A stretch of 30,204 bases of DNA, from contig CAAGAO010000009.1 of assembly GCA_900767835.1 (NCBI GenBank), forward strand, positions 1 to 30,204, given 5' to 3'. Of this stretch, positions 22,859 through 29,857 are shown one piece after another; the stretch's first letter is position 1, and each line of letters starts with the position of its first letter. The translations under genes were made by a program, and so were the position numbers. Below the pieces are notes generated by a model. It worked only from the letters and a program-made list of their open reading frames with translations, had not been told where the DNA came from and made no database searches. The stretch comes from Clostridia bacterium (lineage in GTDB: Bacteria; Bacillota; Clostridia; Christensenellales; UBA1242).

Positions 22859-23140
22859 GATGATTATGATTGTTCTTCAGAAACGAAGAAATTAAATAAA
22901 GATATAAAAGATTTTTGCGTAATTAAAAATTTTAAATATGTTTGGTTTTGTAGAGATGTGGAAGATGTCTTTTGGGGAAAACAAGTGTCAGATACGGATA
23001 AGGTGCAAATGGCTATTAAGTTTAGTAAAAAGAATAAAGCCTTTTCTTCACAATTGCTTTCCAATATGTCATCTAATGTAATATCCAAAACTAAAAGCAA
23101 TTTGGTTACAGTTTTAGATGATGTATTAAAAAAGCAATAG
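22859..23140 (+). pseudogene. Start-less 3' remnant of a gene
   Basis: An open frame emerges directly from the jag terminator without a plausible start codon or ribosome binding site. It reads through a FKYVWFCRDVEDVFWGKQV segment to LLSNMSSNV, then NLVTVLDDVLKKQ and a TAG at 23138-23140. The W-F-C-R-D-V-E-D-V-F-W-G-K motif and the clean C-terminus look like the end of a larger protein whose first part is lost. The shorter frame from a GTG at 22958 is not convincing as a gene. I cannot name the family. It may mark a deletion between jag and greA. Confidence 0.5.
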
Positions 23141-23319
23141 TTATTAAAATAAAGAGATATATATGCATAATGAAAATGGTATATTAATAATTAATATATA
23201 TGATTTTTTACTCAATAAAGATAGTTTAAATATATAATTTATTAAATATTTGCAATTATTATATGCAAAAATAATTTAGACATTTATAAAAATAATATGA
23301 TTTTTGTTTTTTAAAATGC

Positions 23320-23351
23320 AAAAAATGGGCTTTGGTAAAAGTCCATTTTTT
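23320..23351 (-). terminator. Terminator of greA
   Basis: AAAAAATGGGCTTT pairs with AAAGTCCATTTTTT around GGTA, with T runs on both strands, 38 nt past the greA stop. The spacer 23141-23319 is AT-rich and shows nothing else. Confidence 0.85.
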
Positions 23352-23388
23352 GTAGTTTTATAGGTTTGTTTTTAAGATTTTGTAAAAC

Positions 23389-23859
23389 TTATGCGTTGAT
23401 TTCTAAAATTTTTAAAGTGCATTCACCAACTGGTGTTTTTACAATAACGGTGTCGCCAACTTTTTTGCCAAGAAGGGCAGAGCCGACTGGTGATTCGTTT
23501 GATATCAAACCTTTACTTGGATCACTTTCGGTACTACCAATTATTGTGTAGTTAACTTCTTCGTCAAAGTCCTCATCATAGGCTTTAACTGTACAACCAA
23601 TGTTTACGCAAGATGTATCAATGTTTGCCTTGTCTATAATAATGCAAGTTTTAAGTTTGGTTTCCATTTCAGCAATTTCGGCTTCTAGTTTGCCTTGTTC
23701 TTCTTTTGCACTATCATATTCTGCGTTTTCAGAAAGGTCACCAAATTCACGAGCAATGCCGATTTTTTTAGTAACTTCTGGTCTACGAACGGTTCTATAA
23801 TAATTTAATTTTTCTTCTAATTGTTTTTTACCTTCTTCGGTTAAATATACTGGTTGCAT
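23389..23859 (-). CDS. greA: Transcription elongation factor GreA
   Basis: GreA enters the secondary channel of RNA polymerase and stimulates cleavage of backtracked RNA. The 156-residue protein has the usual N-terminal coiled coil with the acidic tip GDLSENAEYDSAKEEQ (around residues 40-55, Asp41 and Glu44 at the tip) and a C-terminal FKBP-like domain ending TPVGECTLKILEI. GSALLGKKVGDTV is the conserved C-terminal strand-loop. AAAGGAG precedes the start. It is a single-gene unit. Confidence 0.96.
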   Translation of the reverse strand: MQPVYLTEEGKKQLEEKLNYYRTVRRPEVTKKIGIAREFGDLSENAEYDSAKEEQGKLEAEIAEMETKLKTCIIIDKANIDTSCVNIGCTVKAYDEDFDEEVNYTIIGSTESDPSKGLISNESPVGSALLGKKVGDTVIVKTPVGECTLKILEINA

Positions 23860-24013
23860 AAAATTCTCCTTTTAATATCTATAGCGTTTAATATATATTT
23901 TTTTATGCTATAAAATGTTAACAAAATTTTGAAATTATCAATAATAATTAAAAAAAAGTCTGCGAGTGCTTCGCAAAAATTTAATTAATGCTATTTAATT
24001 TATGATAATTATT

Positions 24014-24042
24014 AAAAAAATATTCAAAAAATATTGAATATT
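24014..24042 (-). terminator. Terminator of the CrtO-like gene
   Basis: AATATTCA pairs with TGAATATT (24019-24026 with 24035-24042), and the minus-strand transcript runs into seven T. It overlaps the last region before the stop at 24043. Confidence 0.7.
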
Positions 24043-24627
24043 TTATTTAACTTGTGAAATATTATCACTATTATTATTTTTTGTCAAGCGTTTTAATTGA
24101 ACTTTTAATCTTGGTCGGTTGTATCTTTGAATAAGTATTGATGGAATATTATATGTTGAATAAACTATGGCAACTGGTAAAGATACCGTCCAAACAAACA
24201 AATTTGGCATAAACAATAAGGATATAAAAGCAAAAATTATTGCTAAAACCGCACAAGAGATATGCAAACTTTCAGCATAACAAGTTTCAACTAAAAATTT
24301 TTGTATATATTCTGCATTGTTTGCATCTTGAAGTTTATCTTTTTTAAAATTGACAGTTTGCCCCATTTCAGGTATTTTATCCTTCCATTTTTTAATGCCT
24401 ATTTTGAGTAAAAATTGTCGCTCTTTATCTTCAACTTGATAGATTTTCCTATCAGGATTAAACCATTTTCTAGGGAGCATACGAATAATAATTGCTACAA
24501 AAAGAGATGGCAGTAAAACACATGCAAAACCTATTAAAATATATAGTGCGGTTAGCCATGCAAAGTTAAACACAAGATTTAAGACAATTATGGTAAAAAT
24601 GCAAAAAAATAAAATACCGAAATACAT
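24043..24627 (-). CDS. CrtO-like membrane acyltransferase
   Basis: The 194-residue protein has two N-terminal helices (about 3-20 and 25-47), a cytosolic-side segment and two more helices (about 125-165). The motif set R-K-W-F-N-P, then LLKIGIKKWKDKIPEMG and ETCYAESLH, matches the family of glycosyl-4,4'-diaponeurosporenoate acyltransferase (CrtO), the last step of staphyloxanthin synthesis. No carotenoid genes are nearby, so a different glycolipid acceptor is more likely. It is divergent from a GT4 glycosyltransferase across a 180-bp region with strong inverted repeats, which suggests joint control. TAGGAG is the ribosome binding site. Confidence 0.7.
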   Translation of the reverse strand: MYFGILFFCIFTIIVLNLVFNFAWLTALYILIGFACVLLPSLFVAIIIRMLPRKWFNPDRKIYQVEDKERQFLLKIGIKKWKDKIPEMGQTVNFKKDKLQDANNAEYIQKFLVETCYAESLHISCAVLAIIFAFISLLFMPNLFVWTVSLPVAIVYSTYNIPSILIQRYNRPRLKVQLKRLTKNNNSDNISQVK

Positions 24628-24724
24628 AAGACTCCTAAAATTAACTTGATAATATTGTCGAAAAATGGTAATATATCATTACTGGTTAATTTTTGAATTT
24701 ATTTTTTCAAAATTTTACTTTTAA

Positions 24725-24799
24725 ATTAATGATATATTTTTATCACTTTTTGCTAAGAATATCATTAATAACTAAATTTGTCAAATTTTTAGCAAAAAG
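24725..24799 (+). promoter_or_regulatory. Two interleaved 11-bp inverted repeats before the glycosyltransferase
   Basis: ATTAATGATAT (24725-24735) pairs perfectly with ATATCATTAAT (24759-24769). CTTTTTGCTAA (24746-24756) pairs perfectly with TTAGCAAAAAG (24789-24799). The two pairs are interleaved and the last arm overlaps the ribosome binding site AAAAAGGAG. A further ATATCATTA lies near 24673. It could be a leader pseudoknot or switch in the RNA, or operators in the DNA. Confidence 0.6.
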
Positions 24800-24807
24800 G
24801 AGTTTTT

Positions 24808-25977
24808 ATGACAGTTACTGTGGTTTGTGATGTGTTGGGGGAAGAAAACAACGGCACAACTATTGCAGCAATGAATTTAATAAGATTTTTAAAATCTCAA
24901 GGGCATACTGTTAAAATTTTATGTGGAGATGAAGATAAAAAGGGACAAGATGGTTACTATGTTGTACCAAACTATAACCTTGGTAAAGTTTTAAATGCTT
25001 TTGTTAGAAAAGTTGGGGTAAAACTTGCAAGACCTGTTAAATCAATAATAGAAGAAGCACTTGAAGGGGTTGACCTTGTACATATTATGGTGCCACTAGC
25101 ATTAGGGCTTGCCACTGTTAAAATTGCAAAAGAAAAAGGCTTGCCAATAACCGCAGGTTTTCATATGCAAGCAGAAAACTTGACAAGTTATTTTAAAGTG
25201 AACAAAATCAGACCAATTAATCATATGGTGTACAAATTTATTTATCGCAAAATGTATAGGTATGTTGATGCTATTCACTATCCAACACAGTTTATTCGTG
25301 ATGTTTTTGAAAGTAATATTCATAAAACAACAAACGGATATGTTATTTCAAATGGTGTTCATTCTTATGTACAAAAAAGAGATGTCGCAAAGCCAGAAGA
25401 GTATAAGGATAGAATTGTACTTTTAATGATAGGTCGTTTTGCAAGAGAAAAGTCGCAAGATACACTTTTAAAAGCAACTCTATATTCAAAATATAGTCAT
25501 AATTTGCAAATTATTCTTGCTGGGCAAGGCAATAAGGAAAAGTACTATAAAAAACTTGCAAAAAGATGTCCTATTCCGCCAGTTATGAAGTTTTTTGGCA
25601 GAGAAGAAGTTATTGATGTGATAAATTATAGTGATATGTACGTTCACACTGCTGAAGCCGAACTTGAAGGTATTGCGTGCTTGGAAGCAATTTGTTGTGG
25701 AAAACTTACCATTGTTTCAAATTCTCGCCTTAGTGCCACAAAAGGTTTCGCCGTTGATGATAGGTGTGTGTTTAAAAATCGTAATCCTAAAGACCTTGCA
25801 AGGGTTATAGATTACTTTATAGAACACCCAGAAGTTAAAGCAGAAATTGAAGAAAAATACTTAAATAGTGCAATTTGTTATGCTCAAGAAGATTGTATGA
25901 AACGAATGGAACAAATGATGCTTGAAACATATACTGCCAAGCAACAATTTAAACAAGAGCAAGAAAAAGCAGAATAA
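24808..25977 (+). CDS. GT4-family glycosyltransferase, probably glycolipid-forming
   Basis: The 389-residue cytosolic/peripheral GT-B enzyme has an N-terminal acceptor domain with the nucleotide-fold opening VTVVCDVLGEENNGTTIAA, a central LMIGRFAREKSQDTLLKA at the start of the donor domain (about 205-222), and the E-x7-E motif in HTAEAELEGIACLEAICCGK. The closest general pattern is that of diacylglycerol glucosyltransferases, which make membrane glycolipids. The exact sugar and acceptor are inferred only. AAAAGGAG precedes the ATG but overlaps a leader inverted repeat. It is divergent from the CrtO-like acyltransferase, a possible partner in glycolipid synthesis. Confidence 0.8.
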   Translation: MTVTVVCDVLGEENNGTTIAAMNLIRFLKSQGHTVKILCGDEDKKGQDGYYVVPNYNLGKVLNAFVRKVGVKLARPVKSIIEEALEGVDLVHIMVPLALGLATVKIAKEKGLPITAGFHMQAENLTSYFKVNKIRPINHMVYKFIYRKMYRYVDAIHYPTQFIRDVFESNIHKTTNGYVISNGVHSYVQKRDVAKPEEYKDRIVLLMIGRFAREKSQDTLLKATLYSKYSHNLQIILAGQGNKEKYYKKLAKRCPIPPVMKFFGREEVIDVINYSDMYVHTAEAELEGIACLEAICCGKLTIVSNSRLSATKGFAVDDRCVFKNRNPKDLARVIDYFIEHPEVKAEIEEKYLNSAICYAQEDCMKRMEQMMLETYTAKQQFKQEQEKAE

Positions 25978-25989
25978 AATTAATTAAAA

Positions 25990-26033
25990 TAAAAAAATCT
26001 TTTTTGGTTAAACTAATCAAAAGGGATTTTTTT
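25990..26033 (+). terminator. Terminator of the glycosyltransferase gene
   Basis: AAAAAATC and the following pyrimidine-rich arm pair with an AAAAGGGATTTTTTT arm around AAAC. T runs occur on both strands. Confidence 0.75.
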
Positions 26034-26117
26034 AACATGTGTGTAATATGAAAATATTTTTATATATTCAAGGCATAAGGTGGAATAAAATAAAAAGTTT
26101 TGGTGCGGGTGCAAAAA

Positions 26118-26210
26118 CCTATGCGGAAGAAAAATTTTGCAAATTACAAAATTTTTGAAATTGTGCTTAGCGCAATTTCGTTTGTCGTTCGGCAAATGCT
26201 TCCGCATAGG
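26118..26210 (+). repeat. Three-arm palindromic repeat, copy A4
   Basis: The 12-bp outer stem CCTATGCGGAAG (26118-26129) pairs with CTTCCGCATAGG (26199-26210). The arms are AAAAATTTTG/CAAAATTTTT (26130-26156), GAAATTGTGC/GCGCAATTTC (26157-26179) and TTTGTC/GGCAAA (26181-26196). It lies beyond the glycosyltransferase terminator and is not needed to end that transcript. Confidence 0.85.
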
Positions 26211-26362
26211 GAGTCTGTTATTTAAGTTTGTGCAAAAAATAAGGCTTAATTATAAATCAACTGTATAGCAATACAAATAATCGCAAATTTGAATAAAAAA
26301 ACAAAGGCTAACTATAAGGATATATCAAAATATTTCAAACATAACAAAAGGAGTGTAAGCAT

Positions 26363-26683
26363 ATGATGAACTTATTAGCAATTTTAATTTTGATTGTTGG
26401 GGGACTTAACTGGGCAAGTATAGGTTTTTTGCAATATGATTTTATTGCTGGTTTTTTTGGAACTCAAGCGAGTATTTTTTCTAGACTTATTTATATTTGC
26501 ATAGGTATTGCCACCTTGTATTTCATTTTTATGACTTTTAAGTATAAGGGCAACATTAAAATATACGATAGAAAAAAAGCACATAAAGATAATAATCATA
26601 ATCAAAACATACAATCAAATAATATTCCAAATGGCAATTATTCACAAAATAGCACTTCCAACAATAAAGATATTTTGAGTTAG
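26363..26683 (+). CDS. DUF378 small membrane protein
   Basis: The 106-residue protein consists of the DUF378 unit, two membrane helices with the motif VGGLNWASIGF between them (residues 12-22) and FSRLIYICIGIATL as the second helix. A hydrophilic Asn/His/Lys-rich tail of about 45 residues follows. The function of the family is not established. The tail is longer than in most members and is of low complexity. AAAAGGAG lies upstream, and ATG 26363 is favoured over the adjacent ATG. It is monocistronic. The spacer 26684-26929 shows nothing that I can name. Confidence 0.8.
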   Translation: MMNLLAILILIVGGLNWASIGFLQYDFIAGFFGTQASIFSRLIYICIGIATLYFIFMTFKYKGNIKIYDRKKAHKDNNHNQNIQSNNIPNGNYSQNSTSNNKDILS

Positions 26684-26929
26684 CCAAAATTTAAAATAGT
26701 TTCAGTAAATTTATTTTTATGTATATAATAATAGTATATATAATATATTTAGTACTAAGTTAATTATATATGATATAAAATGCTTTCTTAAAAATTTTGT
26801 TTAAAAAGACTCGTTTTTGTTTGTAATAATTTTAATAAAATCATACAATATTAACGATAGCAAGATTATGTGCAATAAAAACATAATCACAAAAGTTGTC
26901 AGATTGAAAAATAAAAAGGATAATTATAT

Positions 26930-27928
26930 ATGATTTTATTAACTGGTGGTTTAGGATATATTGGTTCACATGCTGCGGTTGAACTTTGCGAAGCGGGTTA
27001 TGATGTGGTTATTATAGATAATTTATCTAATAGCAAAATTGAAACTTTGGACAAGTTGGAACAAATTACAGGAACTCCAATTAAATTTTACAAAGGAGAT
27101 GTTCAAGATAAAGAACTTTTAAGAAGAATCTTTATTGATAATGACATAACAGCAGTTATGCATTTCGCTGGCTTTAAAGCAGTTGGAGAGTCGGTTGAAA
27201 AACCTTTAGATTATTACGATAACAACTTAAATTGCACGATAGCACTTTTGCAAGTGATGAAAGAATATGGTTGTAAAAATTTTGTGTTTAGTTCATCTGC
27301 TACTGTTTATGGTAGGGCAAAAACTATGCCAATTTATGAAGATTTTCCAGTGTCTGCCACAAACCCATATGGCAGAACAAAATTGTTCATTGAAGAAATT
27401 TTGAAAGATGTTCAAAATGCGGATAAATCACTAAACATTGCAATTTTGCGTTACTTTAACCCAATAGGTGCTCACCCAAGCGGTTTAATCGGTGAAGACC
27501 CAAACGGCATTCCAAATAACTTAATGCCATATATTACAAAAGTGGCAACAGGAAAACTTGACCACTTAAATATATTTGGTAACGATTATCCAACAAAAGA
27601 TGGCACTGGTGTTAGAGATTATATCCATGTTTGCGATTTGGCACAAGGACATGTAAAAGCACTAAAAAAATTAGAAACCGCACCAGGCTTAGTTGTGTAT
27701 AACTTGGGCACTGGCACTGGTTATTCTGTGCTAGAAATTGTAAATACTTTTAATGATGTATGTGGCAATTTAGTTAAATATGAATTTGCACCACGCAGAG
27801 CAGGAGATATTGATGTTTGCTACGCATCACCAGAAAAAGCCGAAAAAGAATTAAACTTCAAAGCCACCCGCACTTTAAAAGATATGTGTGAAAGCAGTTA
27901 CAATTTTGAAAAACATAATAAAGGATAA
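26930..27928 (+). CDS. galE: UDP-glucose 4-epimerase
   Basis: GalE interconverts UDP-glucose and UDP-galactose with a bound NAD, supplying galactose for surface polysaccharide or using dietary galactose. The 332-residue extended short-chain dehydrogenase has the NAD loop GGLGYIG (6-12), a DN pair at 30-31, HFAG (78-81), FSSSATVYG (120-128) with the catalytic serine, and the Y147-x-x-x-K151 pair. LRYFNPIGAHPSG and RDYIHVCDLAQGH follow, as usual for GalE. Length is standard. AAAAGGAT is the ribosome binding site. No other Leloir gene is adjacent. Confidence 0.95.
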   Translation: MILLTGGLGYIGSHAAVELCEAGYDVVIIDNLSNSKIETLDKLEQITGTPIKFYKGDVQDKELLRRIFIDNDITAVMHFAGFKAVGESVEKPLDYYDNNLNCTIALLQVMKEYGCKNFVFSSSATVYGRAKTMPIYEDFPVSATNPYGRTKLFIEEILKDVQNADKSLNIAILRYFNPIGAHPSGLIGEDPNGIPNNLMPYITKVATGKLDHLNIFGNDYPTKDGTGVRDYIHVCDLAQGHVKALKKLETAPGLVVYNLGTGTGYSVLEIVNTFNDVCGNLVKYEFAPRRAGDIDVCYASPEKAEKELNFKATRTLKDMCESSYNFEKHNKG

Positions 27929-27956
27929 ATTTGCATTAAAAATTACAATTTAAACT

Positions 27957-28095
27957 ATTGGAAGTAAAATTTTATTTAAATCAAAATTTTTGAAATTGCT
28001 AACGCAACAATGATTAATGAATACTTATGACTTAATAATGATAAATTAATGTCGTGTTGCTAATGCAATAAAGATTAATGAATACTGATGACTGA
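27957..28095 (+). repeat. Partial three-arm repeat (A5) with a 39-nt internal duplication
   Basis: The left part, TTGGAAGT then an AAAATTTT arm and GAAATTGC...GCAA, matches copies A1-A4, but the third arm and closing stem are missing. Instead, a 39-nt stretch starting TTGCTAACGCAA (27996) is repeated imperfectly from 28057. It lies just after galE, where a terminator would be expected. Confidence 0.6.
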
Positions 28096-28163
28096 TGAAT
28101 TATTGTTAAATTTAAATAATTTTGATTTGTAATAAACTTTGCGTAAATATCAAAATTTTGATA

Positions 28164-28267
28164 ATCGCTAACCTTTGCTCCCTGTCAGGGGATTGGTCTT
28201 TCAAAAATTCGAAACAAATTTCGAAAGACTGAAGGGGCTCACTGCTACTAGAAAAAAGGGTAGCGAT
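28164..28267. repeat. Palindromic element with outer stem ATCGCTA
   Basis: ATCGCTA (28164-28170) pairs with TAGCGAT (28261-28267), extended by CC/GG pairs. Inside are a CCCT/AGGG hairpin (about 28180-28190), a longer GTCTTTC/GAAAGAC arm (about 28196-28229) and a looser third segment. The layout resembles the neighbouring three-arm repeats with different sequence. Confidence 0.55.
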
Positions 28268-28412
28268 ATTATCGGAAGTTGTCGGCAAACAGCCCGAAGG
28301 GATACTTGCCAGCAACTGATGATTATTCAAACTGTGATGCCTTGATTTATCAAGGTGGTTGCGTTTAGCAACTTAAAATTTGACTTGTTCAAATTTTAAC
28401 ATCACATAGTTT
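28266..28412 (+). repeat. 147-bp structured repeat unit B1
   Basis: The unit begins ATATTATCGGAAG. A hairpin follows (28277-28317: AGTTG/CAACT, GGCAA/TTGCC, CCC-GAA-GGG). Next comes a three-arm element with outer stem AAACTGTGATG/CATCACATAGTTT (28329-28339 with 28400-28412) and arms CCTTGAT/ATCAAGG, GTTGC-GTTTA-GCAAC, and an 11-bp TTAAAATTTGA arm. It is tandem with unit B2 at a period of exactly 147. Confidence 0.85.
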
Positions 28413-28560
28413 ATATTATCGGAAGTTTTGTCTGAATGCACCGAAGGTATATTCAAGCAAAACTGATGTTTATTCAAACTGTGATGCCGTTATTTATAAC
28501 GGATTTGCGTTTAGCAAATTGATTTGTGAATGAAATAAACAAAGCAACATCACATAGTTT
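28413..28560 (+). repeat. 147-bp structured repeat unit B2
   Basis: This is the second tandem unit. The first hairpin is AGTTTTG/CAAAACT, TGAAT/ATTCA, ACC-GAA-GGT (28424-28464). The outer stem is the same as in B1 (28476-28486 with 28548-28560). The arms are CCGTTAT/ATAACGG, TTTGC-GTTTA-GCAAA, and a weakened TTTGT/ACAAA arm. Stems differ from B1 by paired changes while loops GAA and GTTTA are unchanged. No gene occupies 27929-28730. Confidence 0.85.
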
Positions 28561-28656
28561 ATAATTTCTAAAATAAAGATATTATTATATATAAATAAGT
28601 AGTTATATATTTACTTAAATAATACCTAATTAGCATTATTATACAAATAAAATACA

Positions 28657-28708
28657 ACCCCCCATCAAATTTGGAGAAAAATATATTTCCAAATTGATGG
28701 GGTTTTAT
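28657..28708. terminator. Strong hairpin terminator after the XRE gene
   Basis: CCCCATCAAATTTGG pairs with CCAAATTGATGGGG (one bulge), flanked by T-rich sequence on both strands. Confidence 0.8.
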
Positions 28709-28730
28709 TTTATAAAGTAACAATTTTGCA

Positions 28731-28937
28731 TTAATCTTCAAAACCAACTAAATAATCGGTTGAAACATTGAAAAAGATTGCAAGTGCCATAAGTTTATCT
28801 ATGCCTGGAATTTGTGTTCCTCGCTCCCAACGGCTAATGGCAATGTTACTACAACCAATTTCTTTGGCTAATTGTCTTGTGGTTAAGTGCTTTTCCGCTC
28901 TTAATTCTTTTAATCTTTCTGGAAATGTGTATGTCAT
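28731..28937 (-). CDS. XRE-family HTH repressor
   Basis: The 68-residue protein is a single Cro/CI-type helix-turn-helix domain: RLKELRAEKHLTTRQLAKEIG forms helices 1-2 in two parts, SNIAISRWERGTQIP the recognition helix and turn, and LMALAIFFNVSTDYLVG the last helix. There is no additional domain, so it must dimerise through the HTH itself or its short ends. AAGGAG precedes the ATG. Palindromic GTTTC/GAAAC sites lie in the divergent promoter region, including the spacer of the opposite promoter. It is therefore likely to repress the secreted-protein gene and perhaps itself. Confidence 0.9.
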   Translation of the reverse strand: MTYTFPERLKELRAEKHLTTRQLAKEIGCSNIAISRWERGTQIPGIDKLMALAIFFNVSTDYLVGFED

Positions 28938-28978
28938 AATTTTTTCTCCTTATACTCTCTATTAAAAAAATATATCGG

Positions 28979-29051
28979 AAAAGTTTCAAAATGCTTGACT
29001 GAAACCTATAAGTTTCGTATAATGTTGTTGTAACTTAAAAGTTTCAAACTT
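28979..29051 (+). promoter_or_regulatory. Divergent promoter with palindromic operators
   Basis: TTGACT (28995-29000) and TATAAT (29018-29023) are 17 bp apart. The spacer is filled by the perfect palindrome GAAACCTATAAGTTTC (29001-29016). Further sites are AAGTTTCA around 28981 and the palindrome AAGTTTCAAACTT (29039-29051). On the minus strand a TTGAAA overlaps the first site and can serve as -35 of the XRE gene. The leader from here to 29246 is about 215 nt, with no credible gene in it. Confidence 0.8.
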
Positions 29052-29245
29052 AAAACTTTGTTACAATACAAGGGTTTGTCGTACCTATTGTTGGAATTTT
29101 TGGTTAATCTCACGGCAATTTGATTAATAAAAAATTTCTAGTTTTTGCACAAAATAGAGCAAATGTTGTTTTTTTAGGACTTGCAACATTATTGCCAGTA
29201 TTCAGCAAATCTAAAACGATGTTTATTTTAAAAAGGGGATAAAAA

Positions 29246-29773
29246 ATGAAAAAAAGATTAAAATTATTTTCAACAATCGCATCACTTTGCTTAGCAGTAG
29301 CCCTAATGGCATTCGGTGTTTGGGCTGCAACAACTGCTACGTTTAAAGCAACATCAACAGTATCATTTAGTTCAACAACAGTTTTGATTGATGTTGAAGG
29401 TTCAGTTGAAGCTTTCGCAACACAACAAGAAGGTAAATCAGCGACTTACTCTCATACTGCTAATAACACAGTTGTTACTGAATACAATGAGACATGGGAT
29501 ATCGGTGCATTAACATTTGATGAAACTCATAAAGAAATTACTTATACAGTAAAAATCACTAACAAATCAGAGTTTGCTATTAAAGTTGTTTTGCATGAAG
29601 CATTTACAACCACAGGAGATTTACAGTATGATGAAACTGGTAGAGATGATTTTGCTAGTATTGCTGCACAAGCATCAGCAACTTATACATTAAAAGTAAC
29701 ATTATTACATTTTGATAAAACTGTAAATCCAACTGATGTTAATTTATCATTCGCCGCTGGAAAAGCAGTTTAA
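29246..29773 (+). CDS. Secreted beta-rich protein, possibly TasA/camelysin-like
   Basis: The 175-residue protein has a signal peptide (Lys/Arg start, hydrophobic about 8-22, likely cleavage after GVWAA or nearby). A Thr/Ser/Val-rich mature part of about 145 residues, without Cys, has alternating beta-strand patterns. It has no sortase motif or repeats. The short signal followed directly by a beta domain opening TATFKATSTVSFSS recalls TasA/camelysin-type biofilm fibre proteins, but similarity is by layout only. AAAGGGG lies 9 nt upstream, and a hairpin terminator follows. Its promoter carries repressor palindromes. Confidence 0.65.
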   Translation: MKKRLKLFSTIASLCLAVALMAFGVWAATTATFKATSTVSFSSTTVLIDVEGSVEAFATQQEGKSATYSHTANNTVVTEYNETWDIGALTFDETHKEITYTVKITNKSEFAIKVVLHEAFTTTGDLQYDETGRDDFASIAAQASATYTLKVTLLHFDKTVNPTDVNLSFAAGKAV

Positions 29774-29828
29774 TTAACCGAACCAAATTAAGTCCTAAAT
29801 AAAAATCCCTAAAAAAAATAACCGTTTT

Positions 29829-29856
29829 CTCCAAGCATTCCGCTTGGAGTTTTTTT
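29829..29856 (+). terminator. Terminator of the secreted-protein gene
   Basis: CTCCAAGC pairs with GCTTGGAG around ATTCC and is followed by seven T. Confidence 0.95.
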
Positions 29857-29857
29857 A

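Noticed and set aside
24725..24799. Known metabolite riboswitch
   Set aside because: No conserved riboswitch core that I recognise is present, only two perfect inverted repeats.
4636..26210. Three-arm repeats as tRNA genes or tRNA-like RNAs
   Set aside because: Arm lengths, loop sequences and outer stems do not match tRNA: there is no T-loop, no CCA, and the outer stem is 8-14 bp and variable.
4636..26210. Three-arm repeats as ordinary intrinsic terminators
   Set aside because: Most lack a T run after the outer stem, and good separate terminators are present for the glycosyltransferase. They could still influence transcription.
28112..28330. 72-residue minus-strand frame
   Set aside because: It lies across palindromic repeats and has no ribosome binding site.
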